NCBI RefSeq assembly: GCF_036850765.1
Contig: NC_089490.1
Span: forward strand, 127,066,522-127,130,521
DNA from: Saccopteryx bilineata
Lineage: Eukaryota > Chordata > Mammalia > Chiroptera > Emballonuridae
Direction of reading: 5' to 3'
DNA: 64,000 nt
The notes beneath the pieces were generated by a model. That model was not told the DNA's origin. It saw only the letters and a program-made list of their open reading frames with translations, and made no database searches. Both the position numbers and the translations under genes were made by a program. This document shows positions 56,167 through 64,000 of the stretch, in pieces. The first letter of the stretch is position 1, and each line of letters opens with the position of its first letter.

Positions 56167-56296
56167 CAGGATGGGGTAAATGCAGGTTTACAATTGTTCA
56201 TATGAAAAATAACACAATAATTAATAAATAATAGTACAAGAATAAACTCTGTGTTTTGAGAACTCACAACTGTAAACATACTTTTGCCCCACCCTG
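56167..56296 (-). mobile_element. Mariner-type miniature element, 130 bases
   Basis: Inverted repeats: on the opposite strand the right end reads CAGGGTGGGGCAAAAGTATG; the left is an eroded CAGGATGGGGTAAATGCAGG. TA follows the right end. Same family as the half element at 17,957. Confidence 0.82.
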
Positions 56297-56299
56297 TAT

Positions 56300-57020
56300 A
56301 AATGATGCAGCTAGGTGGGGCATTTCTGTCATTCCCAAGAACTAGGTGGAGTTCTCAGACCAGCAGAGGCCGTAACAGATCAAATTCCTATAAAGGACCC
56401 ATCCATGGCCAACAAAAACAACCAACAACTCAGAAAAATGATAAAATGCCTCAACTTTAGCTCTTTAGTCCCAAGCTATATGGAATTGTTAAGTACTGAC
56501 CACAGAAAAATGCTACAGTGAAGAGGGAGAAGCTCAAACCTGACTACAAATATTTGCACCCTTAATTTGTGTTACTTTCAAAACTGAATGCAGAAGTTCT
56601 ACTCAATCCTGCACGGTAGTTTGCAAGACAGCCCAGATCTCTGCAGCAACCCTATACAAGACATTTTCAGAATACTTGGGGATACAAAGTGTTTTCAGAA
56701 CACTCCTTCATTAGGCATAAATTAGAAAATTAGAAATGGCTAGTTCCATTATGCCAAGCTTGCTTCACTTGCCAAGCCTCCTCATGCTCTTCCAACTCAG
56801 TGGTGAGATCATATCTACCCCTCAAAACATACCCAGTGCCTAACAGCGCCTGGACATCAGCCCCCTCATTTTCTCAGTTTTTGTATTCATCCTACTGTCA
56901 TCTCATTCCAGATAATATGACCATTCTCGTTCCCCCTCCCTTTAAATGAGCTTTTAAAGAAATAATTATGTGGGCAAACAATCTTATTGGGCCATAATAT
57001 TGGACAAACTATTTTATTAC
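56300..57020. other. Intergenic stretch, nothing recognised
   Basis: A 68-codon open frame near 56,315 has no supporting features. No SINE in this stretch. Confidence 0.45.
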
Positions 57021-57023
57021 TTA

Positions 57024-58067
57024 CTATACAAATTTTTTTTTTAATTTATTCATTTTAGAGAGGAGAGGGAGAGACAGAGAGAGAGAAGGGGGGAGGAGCT
57101 GGAAGCATCAACTCCCATATGTGCCTTGACCAGGCAAGCCCAGGGTTTCGAACCGGCAACCTCAGCATTTCCAAGTCGATGCTTTATCCACTGCGCCACC
57201 ACAGGTCAGGCTCTTTTTTTTTTTTTTTTAATGTGCCTTGACTGTGGGCCTTCAGCAGACCAAGTAACCCCTTGCTTGAGCCAGCAACCTTGGGTCCAAG
57301 CTGGTGAGCTTTTTGCTCAAACCAGATGAGCCCTCGCTCAAGCTGGCGACCTCAGGGTCTCGAACCTGGGTCTTCCGCATCCCAGTCCAACGCTCTATCC
57401 ACTGCGCCACCGCCTGGTCAGGCTATACAAATTTCTTTTTTTTTTTTTTTTTTTTTTTTGTATTTTTCTGAAGCTGTAAACGGGGAGAGACAGACAGACT
57501 CCCGCATGCGCCCGACCGGGATCCACCCGGCACGCCCACCAGGGGCGACGCTCTGCCCACCAGGGGGCAATGCTCTGCCCCTCCGGGGCATCACTCTGTT
57601 GTGACCAGAGCCACTCTAGCGCCTGGGGCAGAGGCCAAGGAGCCATCCCCAGCGCCCGGGCCATCTTTGCTCCAATGGAGCCTTGGCTGCGGGAGGGGAA
57701 GAGAGAGACAGAAAGGAAGGAGAGGGGGAGGGGTGGAGAAGCAAATGGGTGCTTCTCCTGTGTGCCCTGGCTGGGAATCGAACCCGGGACTTCACACCAG
57801 GCCGATCGATGCTCTACCACTGAGCCAACCGGCCAGGGCTATACAAATTTTTTTTTTTTCCTTTTTTTTTTTTCTTTATTCATTTTTAGAGAGGAGAGAG
57901 AGAGGGAGAGAGAGAGAGACAGAGAGAGAGAAGGGGGGAGGAGCTGGAAGCATCAACTCCCATATGTGCCATGACCAGACAAGCCCAGGGTTTCAAACCT
58001 GCGACCTCAGCATTTCCAGGCCGACTCGTTATCCACTGCGCCACCACAGGTCAGGCTATACAAATTT
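57024..58067 (-). mobile_element. SINE pile-up sharing one target sequence
   Basis: In order, all antisense: type C (57,036-57,212), truncated type B (57,213-57,422), type A (57,435-57,838) and type C (57,851-58,055). CTATACAAATTT occurs at 57,024, 57,423, 57,839 and 58,056, marking repeated insertion at the same target. Confidence 0.9.
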
Positions 58068-58299
58068 CTTATAATGACTAGTACTCAATCCTTAGAGCCC
58101 TGCACTGACTTCCCAGTAACTCCTCTTTAACTATCAAGTCTTTATACAGCAAAATCTTCTAGAAGGAACCTATTATACTTCAAGGGAACAGAACAGACAA
58201 TGCTAAGTCAAATATAATGCTACTTACTCTCAGTAGGGTCTAAAATCTAAACATTGTCTTTCTCCTGTACCCTCACTCAAACAGAAACATTAAACTCTT

Positions 58300-58390
58300 T
58301 TTTTTTATTTTTAGATATTATTTACTCATATTTTTAGAGAGAAAGGGAGGGGGGAAGAGGAGCGGGAAGCATCAGCTCGTAGATACTTCC
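58300..58390 (-). mobile_element. Truncated type C SINE
   Basis: Only the tail and first body part survive (TTTTTAGAGAGAAAGGGAGG; GAAGCATCAGCTCGTAG). Confidence 0.6.
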
Positions 58391-58430
58391 CGCAAAAAAG
58401 ATTAAACTATTTTAAATAGCAGCTGTCACA

Positions 58431-58432
<2 letters not shown>

Positions 58433-58469
<37 letters not shown>

Positions 58470-59222
58470 TGTGACAGAGATAGGGAGAGAGGCAGAGGGA
58501 CAGATAGGGACAGACAGACAGGAAGGGAGAGAGATGAAAAGCATCAATTGTTCATTGCGGCACCTTAGTTGTTTATTGATTGCTTTCTCATGTGCCTTGA
58601 TGGGGGCTCCAGCAGAGCAAGTGAACCCTTGCTCAAGTCAGTGACCTTAGCCCTGGCCAGTTGGCTCAGCAGTAGAGCGTCAGCTCAGTGTGTGGAAGTC
58701 CCGGGGTCAATTCCTGGCCAGGGCACACAGGAGAAGCACCGGTCTGCTTCTCTACCCTTCTCCCTCTCCTTTCTATGTCTTCCCCTCCTGCAGCCAAGGC
58801 TCCATTGGAGCAAAGTTGGCCTGGGTGCTGAGGATGGCTCCATGGCCTCCACCTCAGGCGCTAGAATGGCTACACTAGACTGGCTCTGGTTGCAACGGAG
58901 CAATGCCCCAGATGGACAGAGCATTGCCCCCAAGTGGACATGCTGAGTGGATCCCGGTTGGGCGCATGCAGGTATCTGTCTCTCTGCCTCTCTGCTTCTC
59001 ACTTCAGAAAAAAAAAAAAGACAGAGTCCTTGTGCTTCAAGCCAGTGACCTTTGGGCTCAAGCCAATGATCATGGAGTCTATGAACCCACACTCAAGCCA
59101 GAGACCCTACATTCAAGCTGGTGAGCCTGCACTCAAACCGGTGACCTCGGGGTTTCGAACCTGGGTCCTCTGCATCCCAGTCCAATGCTCTATACACTGA
59201 CTGTGCCACTGCCTGGTCAGAC
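58433..59222 (-). mobile_element. Type B SINE with (TG)n tail, interrupted by a sense type A SINE
   Basis: Antisense type B begins with a (TG) run at 58,435-58,466 and ends in head CACTGCCTGGTCAGAC (59,222). A sense type A copy (about 58,649-59,018) splits its body. Flanking AGCTGTCACATTCT duplicated at 58,421 and 59,222. Confidence 0.87.
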
Positions 59223-59342
59223 AGCTGTCACATTCTTTAAAAAGTAAAATACAGCAAATTTTATTTCTAGGAATATAGTTTAGAGTTACAGGCAAAAAAA
59301 AAAAAAAAATTATGAAGATGCATGTTCAAATGGACCTAACCA

Positions 59343-59880
59343 GCCTGGCCTGTGGTGGTGCAGTGGATAGAGCATCGACCTGAACACTGAGGTTACTGGT
59401 TTTAAACCCTTGGCTTGCTGCGTCAGAGCACATACAAAAAGCAATCAGTCACTGAACAACTAAAGTGAAGCAACTATGAGTTGATACTTCGCGCTCCCTG
59501 TCCCTCTCTTTCCTCTTTCTGTAAAATCAAAAAAGGCAATGTTTTTTTTTTGTTTGTTTTGTTTTTACACAGATAGAGAGAGTCAGAGAGAGGGACAGAC
59601 AGACAGGAACGGAGAGAAATGAGAAGCATCAATCATTAGTTGTTCGTTGATTGCCCTCTCATATGTGCCTTGACCATGGGGCTACAGTGGACCAAGTAAC
59701 CCCTTGCTCAAGCCAGTGACCTTGGGTTCAAGCTGGTGAGCTTTGCTTAAACCAGATAAGTCTGCGCTCAAGCTGGCGGCCTCGGGGTCTCAAACCTGGG
59801 TCCTCCACATCCCAGTCCACCACTCTACCCACTGTGCCACCGCCTGGTCAGGCAAAAAATAAAATCTTAAAAAAAAAACA
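59343..59880 (+). mobile_element. Type C SINE interrupted by an antisense type B SINE
   Basis: Type C (head GCCTGGCCTGTGGTGGTGCA) is flanked by GGACCTAACC (59,333 and 59,881). Its A-rich end contains an antisense type B copy (about 59,548-59,853). Confidence 0.85.
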
Positions 59881-59944
59881 GGACCTAACCTAAATGGCAT
59901 CCACAGGGAATGGCTATTTTTAAATATGTGGAACTATAAATTCT

Positions 59945-60326
59945 TTTTTTGTGTGACAAAGACAGATAGATGGACAGATAGGGACAGACAGGGAGAGAGA
60001 TGAGAAGTATCAATTCTTCTTTGCAGCTCCTTAGTTGTTCATTGATTGCTTTCTCATATGTGCCTTAATGGGGGGGGGGGGGTTGGGGAACTCCAGCAGA
60101 GCAAATGACCCCTTTCTCAAGCCAGCAACCCGTGGGCTTCAAGCCAGTGACCTTTGGGCTCAAGCCAGCAACCATGGGGTCATGTCTGTGATCCCACGCT
60201 CAAACCAGTGACCCTACGGTCAAGCTGGATGAACCTGTGCTCAAGCCAGTGACCTCGTAGTTTTGAACCTGGGTGCTCTATGTCCCAGTCCGACGCTCTA
60301 TCCACTGTGCCACCACCTGGTCAGTC
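59945..60326 (-). mobile_element. Type B SINE, long variant
   Basis: Antisense; head CACCACCTGGTCAG. Flanks GAACTATAAATTCT and GAACTATACATTCT. Confidence 0.88.
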
Positions 60327-60426
60327 TAGAACTATACATTCTAATATAAAGGATGTTCAAGGTATGTTACAGAAATATAAAGAACAAGTTGCAAGTCATT
60401 AGTATTACATGAGCCCATCTGAGTTA

Positions 60427-60428
60427 GT

Positions 60429-60475
<47 letters not shown>

Positions 60476-60476
60476 A
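60427..60476 (+). repeat. Compound (GT)n(GA)n microsatellite
   Basis: A GT run passes directly into a GA run with no preceding SINE body. Confidence 0.9.
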
Positions 60477-60579
60477 GAGATAGAGGAATACTTTTTCTCA
60501 ATGATGAACTCTATACAGTGGAACTAGGAGGGAAATAGTTATACCTTTCTTTATTGTTTCAATTTTTCACTTTGTGCCT

Positions 60580-60921
60580 GCATCAGGCAGAGTGGATAGA
60601 GTGTCGATCTGGAACACAGAGGACCCCGGTTTGAAACCTCAAGGTCGCCAGCTTGAGCAGATTCATCTGGCTTGAGCATGGGCTCACCAACTTGAGCGTG
60701 GGATCATAGACATGACCTCATGGTCACTGGTTTGAGCCTAAAGGTCACTGGCTTGAGCAAGGGGTCACTTGGTCTGCTGTAGCCTCCGGTCAAGGCACAT
60801 ATGAGAAAGCAATCAATGAACAACTAAGGTGCCGCAACACAGAGCTGATGCTTCTTATCTCTCTCCCTCCTGTCTGTCTGCCCCTATCTGTCCCTCTTTC
60901 TCTCTCTCTTGCTAAAAAATA
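60580..60921 (+). mobile_element. Type B SINE, long variant
   Basis: Head GCCTGCATCAGGCAGAGTGG (damaged); flanked by TTTTTCACTTTGT (60,564 and 60,928). Confidence 0.88.
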
Positions 60922-60954
60922 AGTAAATTTTTCACTTTGTACATAACTTTATTT

Positions 60955-61139
60955 TTTCTTAAAGATTTTATTTTATTGGTTTTTTTAGAGAGAGGAGAGA
61001 GGGGAAAAAGGTGAGAAGGAAGCATCAACTAGTATTTGCTTCTCATATGTGCCTTGACCAGGCAAGCCCAGGGTTTCAAACTGGTGACCTCAGCATTTCA
61101 GGTTGATGCTTTATCCTCTGCATCACCACAGGCCAGGCT
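60955..61139 (-). mobile_element. Type C SINE
   Basis: Antisense; head TGCATCACCACAGGCCAGGC. Flanking ATAACTTT. Confidence 0.84.
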
Positions 61140-61194
61140 GCAAATAACTTTCATAATGAAAAACATAGTCTGAAATTTTCATTTAATTGAAAGG

Positions 61195-63189
61195 ATCAAT
61201 AATGAACAGATGCAATTTTTATTGGCACTATAAATATGTTTTGGAGCTAAAGAAAGCCTAAGATACTTTCTGGTCAATTTAAACACCTGTGATGACAAAC
61301 CTGTATAAATTCATTTATATGAATTTGAAGACTACTCTGAAAGAAAACCACTAACTTCAAGTAAAAATTAATAAGTGTAAATTTATAGTAAATATGTTAA
61401 TAGAATTCTATGTATCATTTGCAGTAAACAAGTCACAGATTCCGATTTAGAAAGGACCTTAAAAGTCATCTAGTCCAACCTTCCTAGCCTAACATTATTC
61501 AAACAGAAGAGGAACAAAACAAAAATAACACAATAGGAGCCTGCTGATAGAGCTGATTTCCCTGAAGTTGAGAACCAGTCCTAGGAACATAGAAGAATTA
61601 GAAATGCCCCTAAAATGGAAGCATCGGTAATCATTCAGTAAATAACTGTTTTGGTCTAAGATGTCAAATTGTCCAGGTCAGTTCTAAACAAGTTTGTTGA
61701 CTTAATTTTCCAGTTTTCAAAGTTTTCCATTTGTTTCCAACCAAAAGAAATCAGACCATGTTGCCGGTTGATTTTAATGAATAATAATCTCTGTATAAAA
61801 ACATTTAAACTTTATCAAATGCTTTAAAAACACACACACAGATCCAAATCCAATACATAATCTATGAACATTCTTTTTTTCACCTCAACAGAATATGTAA
61901 AGGGATTTCTCGATAAAACTTTACATGTGTAAAAAAGACCCATAGTCTTACACATATAAACACACACATTCTTTAAGGAAGAACAAAAATACATGGTAAG
62001 AATGTGAATGGGATCAGAATGAATTTCTTGTAAAGCTTAAATAAAAGAACACCACATAAGTAAAAGAACTTCCTATACCAAGAGAAAATGCAGAGAGGGG
62101 AAAGAAAAAGGAGGGGTTAGTTTAGCTCATTAATAAATAGTTTGAGAAGGTCACTCAAGATTGTGAATTTTCAGAGTTACAGAAAATCCCCAGTTTTCAC
62201 CACCTCAAATTCTGTGATCTGATAACAGATGATGCTTACAAAGCACCTATTTTTTTGTAGGTTTTGATTTGTTTGTTATTTAGGTATGGTTTGTCCCTTT
62301 CAGTGGTTAAACACTCATTTCTCACTCAGTATAAAGTTCTATTCATCAAAAGAGCCACAGTAAGAAATGATGGCAAGCTCAGGGTATTGCATGGGTGGCA
62401 GTAATGGGTGGCTACTAATAAGAGCCAGACTGCCTGGGTTTGGATTTCAGCATCACTGCCTGTTACCTGCCTGCTGCTCAGCAAGCTACTTAGCCACTAT
62501 ATGTCTCCATTTCCTTGTCTTCAACTAGGATCATTATTACCTACTTCATATAGGATTATTAAGAGAATTGAAACAAGATAACCCATTAGAAGAATTTATC
62601 GCATTGCATGGCACAAATAAATGCTCCATAAATGTTAGCTAAAATTATACCCATCATAGTATTACAGGGGAACCAAAAGAAAAATCCTAGTCTACTTCAG
62701 TATTTCACTTTGATGAGGTTTTCAGGGGCCAACTGTGGTAAAAAGCCAGTATATGTCTGATGCAAAAGAGATTTAGGATCTAGTCTTATGAATATAAGTG
62801 TTCACTTTATATTATTAAAAAAAATTACACAATTCCATATCACAAAATTTAACATCTTTCCATTAAATATCACACAATTCCCATCATTATGCCCTAAATA
62901 CACCCCAGATGATGTAGAGTTTCTACTGATATTCAATGACAACAGGGTGCAGAAATTTTAACTAAGAATAGCTGCAGAAATGCATGTTAGGCAGTAATCT
63001 GTGTGTGCCGCAAGAGCTTGGGCCAACACAGATGGCTGGGACTCTGCCTCCATAGCCTGAACTCCCCCCACACACAGTCAGATGGGTCAGGTTCCTGCAG
63101 ACTTTCAAATCTCCATTCTGGCCCCTTCAAGAGGGGAGTTTCCAAGAGGTGAAGGAAGCAGCAGTCACTGAGGATGGAATACCCCACAC
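61195..63189 (-). other. TFCP2: TFCP2 3' UTR (approximate)
   Basis: About 2 kb follow the TFCP2 stop codon on the minus strand. The only AATAAA I find is at 61,218-61,223 (TTTATT on the plus strand), giving an end near 61,195. The stretch lacks recent SINEs, unlike its surroundings, which fits transcript constraint. It contains a MIR at 62,405-62,645. Confidence 0.6.
62405..62645 (+). repeat. MIR element inside the TFCP2 3' UTR
   Basis: AAGAGCCAGACTGCCTGGGT, CTTAGCCACTATATGTCTCC and AAATGCTCCATAAATG in MIR order, antisense to TFCP2. Confidence 0.85.
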
Positions 63190-63227
63190 CTACTTCAGTA
63201 TAATATGATAGCTATCATTGGTTTCTG
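63190..63227 (-). CDS. TFCP2: TFCP2 terminal coding exon (partial gene)
   Basis: On the minus strand a TTTTTTACAG acceptor precedes a short frame encoding (A)ETNDSYHIILK and TAG (63,190-63,192). I recognise this as the C terminus of transcription factor CP2 (LSF, LBP-1c), a Grainyhead/CP2-family DNA-binding protein active as a tetramer at alpha-globin and other promoters. The exon starts at 63,227 and completes an Ala codon begun in the previous exon. The tail belongs to the dimerisation/SAM-like C-terminal part. The position just beyond CSRNP2, same strand, is what mammalian synteny predicts. The rest of the gene lies outside the window. Confidence 0.9.
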
Positions 63228-63362
63228 CTGTAAAAAAAAAAAGAGAGAGAGAGAGAGAGAATAATCTTTAGTCACCTTTAAAACACAGTGGAAGAAAAAA
63301 ATACAGAAGACAAGGGGCAGCATACTTATTATCACAGAATACTAATGATAAATATATATTAT

Positions 63363-63545
63363 GCCCGACCCATGGTGGCACAGTGGATAAAGTGTTAACC
63401 TGGAATGCTGAGGTCACTGGTTCAAAATCCCAGACTTGCCCAGTCAAGGCACATGAGAAAAGCAACTATGAGCTGATGCTTCCCGCTCCCCCCCCCACTT
63501 TTCTCTCTCTCTAAAATCAATAAATAATATCTATAAACAAATAAA
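63363..63545 (+). mobile_element. Type C SINE, diverged
   Basis: Head GCCCGACCCATGGTGGCACA; tail AAATCAATAAATAAT. Confidence 0.82.
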
Positions 63546-63702
63546 TAAAATATACATGATAAAGACGAGCTTCAATTTCCTCATTTGTCCATGGAAGGTA
63601 AAAGAGAATGGCAGAGAATCATCAGTTACACTTTGTCTACTCTGATAATGACAAGGAGTCAATTCATACAAAGAAACAATCTCTAATAATGTCACTTTCT
63701 CT

Positions 63703-63917
63703 AGCCTGGCCTGTGGTGGTGCAGTGGATAGAGCCTTGACCTGAGAGCGTTGACCTGGAACACTGAGGTCACCAACTTGAAATCCTGGGCTTGTCCGGTC
63801 AAGGCACATATAACAAGCAAGCAGAGAAAATTAAAGTGAAGCAACTATGAGTTGATACATATTGCTTTCCTCTCCTCTCTCTGTAAAAATCAATAAATAA
63901 AATCTTTAAAAGAAAAG
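63703..63917 (+). mobile_element. Type C SINE with internal duplication
   Basis: Head GCCTGGCCTGTGGTGGTGCA; a short repeat of the TTGACCTG block follows. Flanked by GTCACTTTCTCTA (63,690 and 63,917). Confidence 0.88.
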
Positions 63918-64000
63918 TCACTTTCTCTACCTCAAATACGGTGGTCAATACCTTTCATCTCTCCTCAAAAACTAGTATGAAAAAAGCTCTTAAATCCCCT

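Larger units (their letters stand above)
63228..64000 (-). other. TFCP2: TFCP2 last intron (partial)
   Basis: Contains a poly(A)/(GA)n run at 63,231-63,260 and two sense type C SINEs. Confidence 0.8.

Overview
This is a nuclear window from a placental mammal, almost certainly a bat. Two observations support that. Three protein-coding genes match the mammalian LETMD1 - CSRNP2 - TFCP2 neighbourhood (human 12q13) in order and orientation. The rest is packed with tRNA-derived SINEs whose heads read CCCTGGCCGGTTGGCTCAG, GCCTGACCAGGCGGTGGCG and CCTGACCTGTGGTGGCGCAG. I associate these with Chiroptera, more with horseshoe-bat-like genomes than with vesper bats, but that lineage call is from memory and tentative.

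Layout. 1-20,150 is repeat-dominated intergenic DNA. It opens with a broken, transposase-like coding sequence (1-1958), followed by nested SINEs, an LTR-like block (4639-6360), a bat-type LINE-1 3' end, an older LINE-1 carrying piggyBac-like and hAT-like miniature elements, and mariner-type miniature elements. 20,190-31,600 is LETMD1 on the + strand: a CpG-rich promoter, nine coding exons giving 356 residues, and a 3' UTR holding an antisense SINE. About 32,055-49,300 is CSRNP2 on the - strand, tail to tail with LETMD1: four coding exons giving 542 residues, a long 3' UTR carrying a complete hAT miniature element, and a CpG-island promoter near 49 kb. 49,300-61,150 is intergenic: an ancient L2 split by a mariner deletion derivative, then dense SINE clusters. 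61,190-64,000 is the 3' end of TFCP2 on the - strand: last coding exon 63,190-63,227, long 3' UTR, and part of the last intron.

The genes are not an operon. LETMD1 encodes a mitochondrial membrane protein; CSRNP2 and TFCP2 encode nuclear transcription factors. They share only position.

The strongest candidate for something unusual is the broken coding sequence at 1-1958. It carries paired-cysteine motifs and an RNase-H/DDE-like pattern, and it resembles a multicopy protein family that I recall mainly from arthropods and cnidarians. With the mariner, hAT and piggyBac-type remnants here, it suggests repeated arrival of DNA transposons, possibly by horizontal transfer. Exon boundaries were set by reading frame, splice consensus and phase closure. 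Repeat boundaries come from target-site duplications where visible and are otherwise approximate to tens of bases.
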